A stretch of 64,000 nucleotides of DNA, from the NCBI GenBank assembly GCA_021432605.1, contig MU271149.1, positions 1,736,001 through 1,800,000 of the forward strand. The letters run 5' to 3'. A program made the translations under genes and the position numbers. The notes beneath the pieces are model-generated. The model saw only the letters and a program-made list of their open reading frames with translations, was not told the DNA's origin and made no database searches. The DNA is from Coniochaeta sp. PMI_546. Lineage: Eukaryota > Ascomycota > Sordariomycetes > Coniochaetales > Coniochaetaceae. Of the stretch, positions 10,403-21,160 are shown piece by piece; position 1 is the stretch's first letter, and every line of letters starts with the position of its first letter.

Positions 10403-13400
10403 ATGGATCCGCAGGCATCTCCTCCAAAGCGGATGACCCGCGCCAGAGCTGCAAAGGTCGGCGAGACTGCCACTGCAGCCAAGACAACCAAAATCATCAC
10501 TGCAGCTGCGAAGGCGAAGGCAACTCGCAGCACAGCTACCGCGTCAGCCAAGCGCAAGACCCGAGCTGATGAGGTCGATGACGAAGAGAACCATGACGAA
10601 GACGACGAGCTCGCCCAGCCAGAGCCAGCTACGAAGACGCGAACCCGTGGGCGGCCCAAGAAGATTGCCGAGCCCGAGCCAGAGGGCGAGGCAGCTCCAG
10701 CTACACGCACCAGAGGCAGGCCGAAGAAAGCAGCCGAGCCATCCAAGGAAGAACCTCAGCCAACAAAGACTGTGACACGTACTACCCGTACGAAGAAGGC
10801 TACGCAACCAGAGAATGAAGCTCCTGTAGAGCCGGCGAAGAAGCCAAGTACTCGCACCCGCGGCACAGCCACAGCACCGACAAAGTCAACAGCAGCCAAG
10901 TCCGCCACAGCCAAGAAGAGCGTCAAGTTCGAAGAGCCTGAGAAGGAGAACATCGAACCCGCGCCAGCAACCAAGACAACGCGAGGCAAAGCAGCCGAGA
11001 CCGCTACCACCGGTCTCCGCGCCAAACCCGTCCGCCGGACAGCAGCCTCTACCGCAGCCAGGACCACCACGCGCGTGACAGGCGCAGCCAAGACCTCCGG
11101 GCACTTATCAAAGTACGAGAAGCCCACTCCGTTGAGCCCTAAGAAGGTCACTCAGATGGCGATGCACAACAGGGCGAACGTCACCAACCACGACTCGATC
11201 GTACCCGAATCCGAAGACGAGCTCGCGGCCGACGAGAAGACGCCCGCGCAGCCGAAGGCGAAGGCCATGTCTGGCACCAGAGTTCGGGGCGGTGTTAAGT
11301 TCCAGGCACCGAGTGCGAAGAAGACATCGGATGAGAACGAGGTGGAGAATGAGGGGATGCCCACGATCATTCTCGGTAGTCCGTGTCGACGTCCGCCACC
11401 CAGCCCTTGGAAGGATAGTCTGAAGACGCCTGCTAAGCGGGTCGACGGGGTCCCTAATCTCGCTCAGTCGGCGGTCATGCCACCGACTCGTCTCTTCGAC
11501 GGCGAGACTGGTGGCCAACAACTACCGCAGTCTGCGTTCAAGACGAGTCTGTTGCAGTCCCCTGCCAAACGGCCTCAGTCACCGATAAAGGGTCTTGATC
11601 TGCGTCCCGCTGGCGTGCAGCTCGGTGCCCCGTCGCCCTTCAAGACATCCATGTTGAGCCCACCTAAACGGCCGATGTCTCCGAGCAAACCTAATTTCCT
11701 AGGGTTCAGTTCGCCGCGGAAGCAGGAGGATGAGACGGTGTTCGAACGGACGCCCGCGCCGAAGCCTACTTTGCTTGCGACGCCGGTGCCGGCGGAACTT
11801 ACCGCTCAAGATGACGCGCAGAGACATTCTGGAGAGGCCGAGATTCCTGAGGAACTACAGGATGAAGAAGAGGAGGAGCCTAACAGGCTTCTGTTCCCGG
11901 GCCGAATGTCTGCTGTTCTGCCTCGTCATGCTGATCCGGCGTTGGAACAAGAGGAGTCGGACCACGAGGAAGAGCGCAACGAGGAGCAACCTGAGGACGA
12001 TCACGTAGTAGCTGACGGAGAACAAGGGGTCGATGACCACTCGGACGACCCGATGCATCTGGACGAACCCGAGCCCGAGCTCGTCATAGCTCGCTCAGAG
12101 CGGGAGACCACCACCCCGCCCGCTTCGCCTCCGAGGCACAACGCGGGCTCCTTCGGTCTCCGCGAGAAGGACCTCCACCCGCAAGAACAGGATACCGAAT
12201 CTGAAGACGAGGATGAACTCGCCACCACTCACTCGGCCATGCCGGCCACACCGTGCCCCCCCATCTCCAGGACGACAGGCAACACCATGTCGGCGAGGAG
12301 CGCAAACTTCGGCGAGAGGAGCACCGTCAAGCGGGCTCGGAGGGATGACAAGTTCGGCTTCACGCCCCTTGTCGGCAAGCTCAGTGCCTGGAATGCTGGT
12401 TCTAGCCCGCTGAAGATGGGCCGGCCCGAGTCACCCGGCATTGATGTTCTGTCCCAGGACGACGATGCGGCCCAGCTGGCACCGCGGGTGAAGACCGCTG
12501 TTGCTGCTAGCTCGCCTATGCGTAACACTTACTTCGAGGAAGCCATCTCGAGCCAGAGCGCGCCCACTGCTCAAGAGTTCGAAATCACGCCAGACCAGCA
12601 GGTCGCAGAGCCCATGGAGACGATGCAAGACGAAGGAGTCCTGACCCCAGAATTCGACGACGTCCCCGTAACCGACGAGGACATATCCCTCGCCGCCGAA
12701 GCGCACGAGATGTCCCTCCTGGAACCGGCACAGGTCGAAGACCTCCTCCTCCACGACGACGCCCTGTCCGAGGCGAGCCAGGAGTACGGCGACGAGAACG
12801 CCATCCCCATCGACCCGACCCTGCTCGTCCCGCCCGTCACGCCGCAGCGCAACGTCAGCGGCCTGCGCGAGTTCCACACCGTCTCCAAGGTCCCGCTCAA
12901 GCCGGCCGATGACTCCACTCCCCGCCCCAGGGTCCAGAGGCGCGGGCACAGTATCTCCCGTTTGCCGGTGCAGCGGCCTACGCAGGGGTTGCAGCGCAAT
13001 GCGACCGTTATCTCGTACTCTCCGACCAAGCAGTCTATGCAGATAGAGACGATGGAGGCCGAGGAGAGGGGGGAGTCGGCGCCACCTGTTACGCCCGCGA
13101 AGTCGGAGTGGTCCACTGCCGGGACGCCTGCACGCACGCCGCGACGGGACCTTAACCCTGCACTGCTCCGGGGCGCGGTGGTGTTTGTCGATGTGCATAC
13201 CAGCGAGGGCGCGGACACTAGCGGCATCTTTGTTGAGCTTCTGGCGCAGATGGGTGCCCGGTGCGTGAAGACCTGGTCGTGGAATCCGAGCAGTCCGCCG
13301 CATGACGGAGCGGGTGCGCATTCTAGGATTGGAATCACGCATGTCGTCTACAAGGATGGTGGCAAGAGAACGCTGGAGAAGGTTCGGGAGAGTAATGGGG

Positions 13401-14104
13401 TTGTGCAGTGTGTTGGTGTCAGCTGGGTGCTAGAGTAAGTTTTCTCAGTTCTGGATTCGTATGGGGAACCGCATGCTAACAGTCATCACAGCTGCGAGCG
13501 AGAGAACAAGTGGCTGGACGAAGCACCGTACTACATCGACACCTCCCTCGTCCCCCGCGGCGGTGCCCGTCGCCGGAAGAGTATGGAGCCCAAGGCTCTC
13601 GCCAACATGAACGGCCAGGTGGTCATCAACACGCCAAACGCCAAACCCGCCTCGTCAGCCCGCGAGTGCCAATCCCTCCCCGCCACGCCCGTCAACCCCA
13701 GCTCCTCCCGCCGCCGCGACAGCAGCCTCTGGATGCGCACTCCACCCGAGCAGACCGCGCATTCTCCCGAGGACGACGAAGAGGAGTGGGACGAGGGCGC
13801 CAGCTTCCTGACGCCGGTGCCCAAGACGCCTGCGCCCGAGCAGGTGGCGAGGTATGCAGCTGCTGTTGCGCTCGAGGCCACGCCTACCATGGATATGAGC
13901 GATGCGGACGGGGAGGAGAACAGGGCGGAGATGATGACGCGGACGTGCCCGCCCAAATCGAGCAGTGTCTATCACGAGCTGGGCGAGGGGGTGCTGACGC
14001 GCGAGAAGGACGAAGGGGTGCTGATGCGGCTTATGGCTGCGCGTAGGAAGAGCTTGCAGTTTGCGCCCAAGATTGGGAGTCCGCTTGCCAGGGCGTGGAA
14101 GTGA
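10403..14104 (+). CDS. Large BRCT-domain protein with AT-hooks and phospho-site-like repeats
   Basis: Two exons, 10403-13434 and 13492-14104, with a 57-nt GTAAGT...ACAG intron carrying a GCTAAC branch site; about 1214 residues. The ATG follows CAACC. The first 250 residues are Ala/Thr/Lys-rich with two AT-hook-type cores (RGRPKK). Residues about 320-440 hold three related Ser/Pro/Lys repeats (for example FKTSLLQSPAKRP and FKTSMLSPPKRP), which look like CDK target sites. A long acidic segment follows. A BRCT domain spans about 915-1030 (start LLRGAVVFVDVHT, end VGVSWVLD) across the splice junction. The tail is Ser/Pro/Thr-rich. This is a nuclear chromatin or DNA-damage protein by inference. 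A single BRCT with this layout resembles microcephalin-like fungal proteins, but orthology is not shown. Confidence 0.8.
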
Positions 14105-14681
14105 TTCTCGTTGACGAGAAGATACCGTGCTCAGTCATGGGATTGTGCATTTTGATTTGATTGAGGGAGAGACAGGAATTCTGTTGTGCGGTACATACAA
14201 GCTATGAGGGCAGGACTTTTGGACTGGGTATACACATTTTCCCTTCGGATAGGAGGGTGATTCCCCTGCCGTTCATTCACTTGGAGCTGGACCCGTTGAG
14301 GTTCGGAGTTGAGTATCGGTTAGGACGGTTTCCGGAGTCTGGGCTGTCTGTTGACATTTTAGTACATGATACTTTAATTGTGTATACCAGCTTGCTGACT
14401 TAAACTTATTTTCCTTGCCCTGTGATGTGATCATCGTCAACAGTCGCGGCATTAAATCGTGTGGTGTGTAGAAGCGCTACTAACACTTACTAGACTAGAC
14501 TTATAGCTTGATTGACGCGCGTCATATCTCTCAGCATTGATAAGGATCCGATAGCTATACAGCCGATGAACAAGACCTTTTCGCTGCTATCTATATCATT
14601 TAGCCGTGTTTACATCTCGAGATGTTTCCTCCTTTGGTACAAATTATGTGTTAACCAAACAGAACGCTCGTGTCCGTCCAC
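14105..14681. other. Intergenic region
   Basis: Between two plus-strand genes. No coding signal, tRNA or repeat was recognised. Confidence 0.5.
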
Positions 14682-16772
14682 ATGCGCCCTCCTCGGTCCT
14701 CGCCTGTCTGGGCCATCGCCCTCTCAACCCTCGCCTTCACCTATCCCGTCCTCTCTGACGAACGAGTGCTTCAACAGCCCCTTTCCCAAACCTCTTCTCA
14801 CCTGATCTCCCCTGGGGCATCCTTGAACTTCTCCTCACCCTCCCCGCACATCTTCCACGGTACATCCTCCCTCCTCGCCCAATGGCCCAACACCTTCTTC
14901 CCCAACGGGCACACGCTCGCAGCCGTCACCGTGCCCCCCTACACGCACCTCTACCACGGCCGGCTAGACTCTGACCCTCCTCCCAGTCCGGAATGGCTGG
15001 CTTTCGATCGCGAGATGTCGTACGGCATCATGGGTTCCACGCGCAACTCACACCTCCTGACGTACCAGACCACCCGACCCGTGAAGTTAGTCTACTTTGA
15101 CGGTGAGAGCGCTGCGTTGATGGGGCTCGGTCAGCTGGATAGTCAGATGTTGCTTGCGTTTGGGAATGTGACTGGGCCCCCGCCGCCGGAGGAGGGAGGG
15201 AGGGGGTTGTGGGGGGAGTATGAGCGTGCAAAGGGGCTGTGTGGGTGGTTGGATGAGGCGAGACTTGGAGGTAGGGGATGGGGGTTCGAGGGAGTCGTGA
15301 GGATGAATGCTGGCTTTGAGGTGATCTGGTGTGATTTTGGGAGTGCAAGCTTGAGGTTGGTTTCGTGGTTGAATGTTACTGCGCCGCTTGTTGAGGAGGA
15401 GGAGGATGATCCAGATGACGATGAGGGAGCGCGAGGGCGAGAGTTGGGTGGGGAGAGGAGAAAGACGGAGATTGATGCAACGAGTTACTATAGTCTGCCT
15501 CCTGCGCCGACGAGGACGGACAGGGCTGTTGACCCGAGCATGCCGCCGGCACCACCAAATTGGAGGAGAGATAGAGACAGAGAACCGTTTTTGTTCTCGC
15601 AGGGCTGGGGGTGGTTCGACAGCGCTACTTGGCACTACGGGTCATCTGGCAATGGGCCTGGACGGGGAGAGGCGAGGGCAAAGGTTGACAATTGTGCGAT
15701 TCTCAGCTTCTACTCGACACAGTTTGTGAATCAGTCGTCGAACAGAGCCGTGTACGAGAGGAAAACGCTGAATCTGACAGATGAAGGGCTATGGAAGGGT
15801 GAGGGAGAGGGAAACAAGACGCTGGCTCTGCAGCAGCTAGCGAGGAGAAGAAGGTACCACCATCTCGGCGACATGACGTCGGAAGAGGCGGCACTCATGA
15901 GATCCAATGCTGAGCGAAGCCTCAGGATGGCATTAGAGCCGTACAATGACTGCTCAGGCGCGGACTGGGTTCTCATGGCAAGCGAAATTATTCAGCAGAC
16001 GAGCCTGCAGATGAAGATGGTTGAGATGAAGTTTGTCGCATTCCACAACATTTCAAGCCATAATAACACGGCACTACGAACCTGGTTGTTTGGGTTTAGG
16101 GCCGAGATTCACATGTTTACTGTTGGATTCATGGAGTATCCGGATGAAAGGGACCCGAACTCCTGGATAGTCGGGAGCGAACTGTATAACGAGACATACT
16201 CGCGCTGCCGGTACCACTACACGCGGCTTCTAGTGCCGGAAGAGGGCGTGTCGCTTCCTCCGGCAGAGATGGAACAGCGACAGGCAGTTGAGGAAGTTCA
16301 GGGAGCTATCTGCTCCGTCATGCTTGTTATCGCGTTTGGCGTCGAGCAGACATGGGCGGAAATGTTTGATCAGAGCGAAAGGACGCAGGAGAAGCGAAAA
16401 CAGCCAGTACTGGGGATGACACAACGAGTGGCAGCGTGGCATCACGAGCTCGCACTCCTCAGAGCATGGTTAGGGTGGGAAAGCGATTTCACAGGTTGCA
16501 GGGAAGTGTGCGGTTGGGACGAGAGGTGCTATATTCCCATGTGGCCGCTATTGGCGTCTAGGTTTGGCCGAGGACCGCCGCCTCCACGTGGTAACGGTAC
16601 CCAACCTTCGCCTCCTGGTTATGGGCATCCTCCCCCACATGGGCGACTGCCAAATGGTACCTCTCCCGGGAAGCCAGACTTCAGGATGCCGCCGCGAGGA
16701 CCGTGGTGGATGGGTGATGACACCGATCTGTGGGAGCCAAAGTGTGTCAAGGCAGGATACATCATGGGTTAA
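14682..16772 (+). CDS. Large secreted glycoprotein of unknown function
   Basis: Single exon, 696 residues. The ATG at 14682 gives a clear signal peptide (MRPPRSSP, then a hydrophobic core, then PVLSDE); the longer frame upstream starts at GTG only. The mature part has many N-x-S/T sites (such as NFSS, NVTG, NKT, NISS, NET, NGT), supporting passage through the ER. A Pro/Glu-rich insert sits around 175-290. The C-terminal half has conserved-looking Trp/Cys motifs (CGWDERCYIPMWP) and then a Pro/Gly-rich stretch ending in DLWEPKC near the C-terminus. I see no transmembrane helix after the signal and no known enzyme motif. I do not recognise the family. It is probably extracellular or wall-associated. 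Confidence 0.7.
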   Translation: MRPPRSSPVWAIALSTLAFTYPVLSDERVLQQPLSQTSSHLISPGASLNFSSPSPHIFHGTSSLLAQWPNTFFPNGHTLAAVTVPPYTHLYHGRLDSDPPPSPEWLAFDREMSYGIMGSTRNSHLLTYQTTRPVKLVYFDGESAALMGLGQLDSQMLLAFGNVTGPPPPEEGGRGLWGEYERAKGLCGWLDEARLGGRGWGFEGVVRMNAGFEVIWCDFGSASLRLVSWLNVTAPLVEEEEDDPDDDEGARGRELGGERRKTEIDATSYYSLPPAPTRTDRAVDPSMPPAPPNWRRDRDREPFLFSQGWGWFDSATWHYGSSGNGPGRGEARAKVDNCAILSFYSTQFVNQSSNRAVYERKTLNLTDEGLWKGEGEGNKTLALQQLARRRRYHHLGDMTSEEAALMRSNAERSLRMALEPYNDCSGADWVLMASEIIQQTSLQMKMVEMKFVAFHNISSHNNTALRTWLFGFRAEIHMFTVGFMEYPDERDPNSWIVGSELYNETYSRCRYHYTRLLVPEEGVSLPPAEMEQRQAVEEVQGAICSVMLVIAFGVEQTWAEMFDQSERTQEKRKQPVLGMTQRVAAWHHELALLRAWLGWESDFTGCREVCGWDERCYIPMWPLLASRFGRGPPPPRGNGTQPSPPGYGHPPPHGRLPNGTSPGKPDFRMPPRGPWWMGDDTDLWEPKCVKAGYIMG

Positions 16773-16796
16773 TCCTTGCCGAGGAGTCGTCTGGCT

Positions 16797-17153
16797 CTAC
16801 GGCTGCGAGTTATCTTTCTGAACCAGCGCTTGTGCCTCTCTCCGCTTTCGGTTGCTCACGAGGCGGCGAGCTGCGCTGTAAGCAGGGCTCGACTTAGCTG
16901 CCTTTTCCTTCTGCTCTCGCCATATTGCCGCTCTGCAGTCCAGTACAGCTTTGACCTTCAGTACCGCTTTGACCTCCGACGCCTCTCTCATCCTCTGTTC
17001 CTCTTTCAAACTCAGCAATCGCGCCAGTCTCTGCTCCTGGGCTTCTGTCTTTTGCGCAATCACGTCGCAATGAGCCTCAATAGCATCCTCCATGTCTTCG
17101 GTGAACGTCTCGCCACAGCAGGGACAGAAGATGCCAGGTCCGTGTCGTGGTCC
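16797..17153 (-). CDS. Open frame directly behind the HYPK stop: zinc-finger-like plus coiled-coil segment
   Basis: On the minus strand, the codon after the HYPK TAG (17156-17154) opens a 118-codon frame in the same phase, ending at TAG 16799-16797. It begins GPRHGPGIFCPCCGETF, continues to an EAHCD motif (a C-x2-C...H-x-C pattern like a single zinc finger), and then turns into a Lys/Glu/Arg-rich helical stretch. The first ATG in this frame is at 17093, inside the finger, so translation from it would lose the cysteine pair. Three explanations are possible: stop-codon read-through, an alternative HYPK transcript that uses the AG of the stop as 3' splice site, or an independent gene with an unseen first exon. 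Its stop lies only 24 nt from the end of the convergent upstream gene. That it codes is inferred from composition and motif. Confidence 0.4.
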   Translation of the reverse strand, partial: GPRHGPGIFCPCCGETFTEDMEDAIEAHCDVIAQKTEAQEQRLARLLSLKEEQRMREASEVKAVLKVKAVLDCRAAIWREQKEKAAKSSPAYSAARRLVSNRKRREAQALVQKDNSQP

Positions 17154-17599
17154 CTAGTTCGCGGCGACGTAGGTCCGCATTGCCTTGACTGCATCGCCAT
17201 CGTATGCCTTTAGCAAGTCGGTGGCCTTCTGTTTAGTGAGGTCGAGTTGGTCGACCTAATGGATGTCGCTCGTCAGTCTTGCACACCCAAAGGAAGGACG
17301 GAGGTCACTTTGCAAAGTGCGGGATTGGCACTCACAAGCAGAGCAACGTCAGCAGCGTCAACCTTGATCTTCTTGATCTCTTTCTTCTCTGTCTTGGTTG
17401 CCTCGCCACCAAGCTTGTTCATAGCCCGGTTGACGGCATCCTGGTCGACTTCCTTGGACGTGGACTCCTCATCATCCTTCGCATCAAGCTTGGAGAGCGC
17501 TGCCTGTGCTTTGCGGTCCTCTGCTGACTTGGCAACGGGGTTCTCATCCTCGACATCAGCACCTTCAGATATCGAGGCTGGTTGTCGGTCTTCAGCCAT
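17154..17599 (-). CDS. HYPK: HYPK-like NatA-associated UBA protein
   Basis: Two exons on the minus strand, 17599-17336 and 17255-17154, split by an 80-nt GTGAGT...TTAG intron; 121 residues. The protein starts MAEDRQPAS, has an acidic, disordered first half and a helical linker (TKTEKKEIKKIKVDAADVALL). It ends in the UBA-like domain typical of Huntingtin-interacting protein K: VDQLDLTKQKATDLL, then AYDGDAVKAMRTYVAAN. HYPK binds the ribosome-associated N-terminal acetyltransferase NatA and tunes its activity; it also acts as a chaperone-like factor. The intron falls just before the VDQLDL motif. The gene is divergent from DAHP synthase with about 470 nt between start codons, so the two may share a promoter region. 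See the separate entry on the frame behind its stop. Confidence 0.88.
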
Positions 17600-18066
17600 G
17601 GTTGCGGTGTGACTGAGCTTCGGTGGTGTTTTGTCTTTGGAAAGGGTGGTAATGGGATTGACGACGGGTTGAGATGCAGTCGAAAGTTGGAGCTCCAATT
17701 CAATGGCGGGGTCGGCGGAAAGCTTCCGCTAGCGTCCTTTTCCAGATGTGGCTTGAACAAGACATGCAAGGGGTGCAGGGGTGTGTCATTGGACAATTCT
17801 CAGAGAAAGAGATATCGAAGTGTGGCTTGAATATGATCCTACTTGACTCACATCCAAATACGTCTTCAACCTGACTCGGGCCTCTTTATAGACGGACCAT
17901 TTGCTCTGCCGCCCTTGGTCATCTTTGGATCACACGCGTTATCGGAAGTGTTACCTGGTGATATTGAAGCTATACAGAGGTCGTATTCTGTCGAGATCTC
18001 GTTCCATACAAAGAACCTGTTGGGCGGCTTCATCTCACTCAACCTTGTCTTACATTGGCTAAGAAC
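17600..18066. promoter_or_regulatory. Shared intergenic promoter region of HYPK and DAHP synthase
   Basis: This 467-nt gap separates two divergent start codons. No specific transcription-factor site is claimed; a Gcn4/CPC1-type TGACTCA is not obvious by eye. Confidence 0.4.
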
Positions 18067-19566
18067 ATGGCTGACACAAATGGATCTCCAAACGGGTCCT
18101 CAGCCAAGACTCCGGACTGGACTCCAGACTCGTGGAGGAGCAAACCGATCAAGCAAGCTCCCGACTACCCAAACAAGGCAGCTGTCACAAAATCTGTGGC
18201 TGAGCTCAAGCGACTGCCCCCAATCGTCCACCCGCGCGAGATTGTCCGGCTGAAGGAGCATTTGCGCGATGTTGCTCGTGGAGAGGCCTTCCTGCTCCAG
18301 GGAGGCGATTGTGCGGAGCTGTTCGATTACTGCGAGCAGAATGCGATCGAGTCCAAGATCAAGCTGCTGCTGCAGATGAGTCTGGTTCTCATCTGGGGTG
18401 CGGACAAGAGGATTGTCAGAATCGGAAGGATGGCGGGTCAGTATGCCAAGCCAAGATCAAGTCCAATGGAGATGGTGGATGGTAAGCAGGTGAACTCGTT
18501 CAGGGGCGATATTCTCAACGGTTACCAGCTGGATGAAAGGGAGTTGGACCCTCAGCGCCTTGTCAAGTGAGCATGCCTCCTCCTTGCCACTCATCAGTGA
18601 CACTTTTAACACACGATCAGGGCCTACCACCACTCCTCCGCAACCCTCAACTACATCCGTGCCGCCATCGCATCCGGCATTGCAGACCTGCATCGGCCCT
18701 TAGACTGGGGCCTCGGCCACGTCCGCGACCCAGCCCTCAAGGCAAAGTACTCTGAAGCAGTCAAGTTCCTGACCGACATGCTGCGCTTCATGCACACCAT
18801 CGGCGCGGCCCAGAACGACAAGCTGGACACGGTCGACCTCTTCACCAGTCACGAGGGCCTGCTGCTCGAGTACGAGGAGAGTCTGACGAGGCTTCTCGAC
18901 GACCCGCTCTCCCACACCGTCCCCCCTCCTGGTCAGCCAAGAGCAACGCCGAGGAAGGAGTACTACGATACCTCGGCACATTTCCTCTGGATCGGTGATC
19001 GAACTCGGCAGATCGATCATGCTCACGTCGAGTTTTTCCGTGGCATCGCCAACCCGATCGGCGTCAAGGTCGGACCTAGCACGCCGACGTCCGACTTGCT
19101 GGAACTGCTGCGGACGCTTAACCCGACCTGCGAGGAGGGCAAGATAACGCTCATCACCCGCTACGGCGCCGATAAAGTCGGCGATCTTCTACCGCAGCAC
19201 ATCCGCGCGGTCGAAGACAGCGAGTACAAGCGCTGCGTGGTCTGGCAGTGCGATCCCATGCACGGCAACACCAAGTCCACGGCGACCGGGATCAAGACGA
19301 GGCACTTCAAGGATATCTTTGAGGAGCTGAGGCAGACCCTGCGCATCCACAAGGAGCAGGGAAGTTACCTCGGCGGTGTACACTTGGAGTTGACGGGAGA
19401 TGCCGTCACGGAGTGCCTCGGCGGGAGTGAGGGGCTGGATGAGGATGATCTGTCGACGAACTATACGAGCTTCTGTGACCCCAGACTGAACGAGAAGCAG
19501 GCGCTTGAACTGGCCTTTTTGGTTGCTGACCATTACCGCTGTGAGAGGATGAAGGGAGCTGAGTAG
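18067..19566 (+). CDS. Class II (plant-type) DAHP synthase
   Basis: Two exons, 18067-18566 and 18621-19566, with a 54-nt GTGAGC...TCAG intron; 481 residues. The enzyme joins phosphoenolpyruvate and erythrose 4-phosphate to make DAHP, the first step of the shikimate pathway. Class II hallmarks seen are LPPIVHPREI near residue 57, FLLQGGDCAE, RIGRMAGQYAKPRS, SFRGDILNG, HFLWIGDRTRQ, GIANPIGVKVGP, RYGADKV, WQCDPMHGNT and LGGVHLELTGD. The Cys in QGGDCAE and the His and Glu in the later motifs match the known metal ligands of the class. Length fits the family. There is no obvious transit peptide, as expected for a cytosolic fungal enzyme. Fungi usually also carry class I isozymes, which are not in this window. 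Confidence 0.96.
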
Positions 19567-20134
19567 TGTCGTTGTTTTGGATAAGGGGCAAGCGTTTTTG
19601 GGTAAATTTTTGCATCAGGGGTTGTTTAAAAGTCATTAACAACGGCATGTTTATATGATGTGGATAAGCAGCATAACCTACGAGTCTTGAGCTTCATGAT
19701 CAACCGGAATTTTCACGATCAGAGAGAACTCTTGGCCACATAGTCAAATCTCGCTTCCGGAAGTATCTGGCCCTCTTCACCACCATGAAGCAAGATCGTT
19801 GCCAAACTTTAAGAGAAATTATAACACTGGGCGACAAAAAGATCATAAAGTGAGTGTAATATTTGTGTTGACCTATTTAGAAATGACTGGTACCCTGCTT
19901 TTATAGTCGGCCGAGCTGAAACCCTAGGGGAACTCCATGCAACGACTTCAGCATTCCTAAATCACGTCGATCCCACAAACTTCCACAAGCCGTTCTCCTC
20001 TACTGTACATCCACATCATCGGTAGACACCGACACCGGTGAGATGTTAGGGTCTCTCTCCCTCCAACTCATTCAGCGAAGAACCCTACGGTTGTCGCAAC
20101 CCTGTGGGCATCCAACAAAGTCCCCTTGTGTATT
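19567..20134. other. Intergenic region between convergent genes
   Basis: Somewhat AT-rich. No supported coding frame, RNA gene or repeat was seen. Confidence 0.5.
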
Positions 20135-20689
20135 TTAAATGGCCTTGCCGTTTTCCTTGGCCCAGTCGATCCTCGCTGTCCGTCCCAGAGAGAGCAGATA
20201 GTGAATAGTGGTATTGTCAACCGTCGGTGCCACGTATGTTTTGTCGCCATCACTGATTTGGAAGGTATCTGGCTGCAGACACTCTGCGGCGGCAGCGTAC
20301 TCGATCTCCGCGGAACGACGTCCGTGGGACCGCCAGGAATAGGATCCTCCTTGCGCCGTGTCCGCCACACTGGTCTTGGCACAGGCCGTGTCCGTGTTGA
20401 GGGTGATGGCGCACAAGTTGCCGCCTTGCGCTCCGCCTAGTATGTGTGTGGTGGTGCCCGGCCCGGGCGCCGAAGTGAGTTGCGTGTTCGTGGACAGTAT
20501 GAAGCGTGTTGAGCTGATACCGCAGCACAGTCCGGCTGGCGCATCACCACATTGGAAGAGTCCATCGGAGCCATCGCACATGTTGTTGCTCGGGTACAAG
20601 TGTATGTTCCCTCGAAGTTGCTGGCAGGCTGCTTGTCCTAGGAAAAGACTGATGCCTAGCAGAAGTATAGAGCGACCTGTAGAGACCAT
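20135..20689 (-). CDS. Small cysteine-rich secreted protein (effector-like)
   Basis: Single exon on the minus strand, 184 residues. It starts MVSTGRSILLLGISLFLG with a strong signal peptide ending near AACQQ. The mature part has about seven cysteines, including MCDGSDGLFQCG and GLCCG, a Gly/Thr-rich middle, and no transmembrane segment after the signal. Small size, secretion and cysteine content match fungal effector or extracellular candidates, but I do not recognise the family and no function is assigned. The N-x-T site (DNTT) could be glycosylated. The start is the only ATG that keeps the signal peptide. Confidence 0.65.
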   Translation of the reverse strand: MVSTGRSILLLGISLFLGQAACQQLRGNIHLYPSNNMCDGSDGLFQCGDAPAGLCCGISSTRFILSTNTQLTSAPGPGTTTHILGGAQGGNLCAITLNTDTACAKTSVADTAQGGSYSWRSHGRRSAEIEYAAAAECLQPDTFQISDGDKTYVAPTVDNTTIHYLLSLGRTARIDWAKENGKAI

Positions 20690-21160
20690 TGTGATGGGTG
20701 CGTCTGCTGCTCATTCTGCTTAGTATGAACCCGCGAATATCTTCGTCCGAGTACCCAACTTACAACAGAGTAATGTAGCAGGGTGAGGACTGTGCTGTCA
20801 ACAGACGCCGGTCTAGTGGTTGATAGAAATCGAGGTGGAGTGAAGCCGAGGTATTTCAACAGGAAGGCAGAGTGCGAAATACATATGTATTTATAGAGAA
20901 ACGGCGGCCTAGTGGTACAGCAATGGACATAAGGTACGCCGTACGGCTGCGAGAGACCCAGGCCAGGTGCTTAATCTAGCAACTTGTAAAGCATTAGAGA
21001 CATAGTACGTCAAAGTGAGCGCATCTGCGAATAACATCTGCCAGCTCGCGCTTCTATACGACGTATCTCACAGGTTCTAAACCGACTTGTCCCCAGTAGG
21101 GTTGTATTGTCTAGACTCTAGTCAGAATGCTCCCTGGGTCAAGGAGAGTTGAGGTAGGTT
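20690..21160. other. Intergenic region
   Basis: Upstream of the cysteine-rich gene. No coding or RNA signal recognised. Confidence 0.4.

Noticed and set aside
16776-17213. 145-codon plus-strand frame opposite the zinc-finger frame
   Set aside because: Leu/Cys/Ser-rich shadow composition; the minus-strand frame has a coherent metal-binding motif and is in phase with HYPK.
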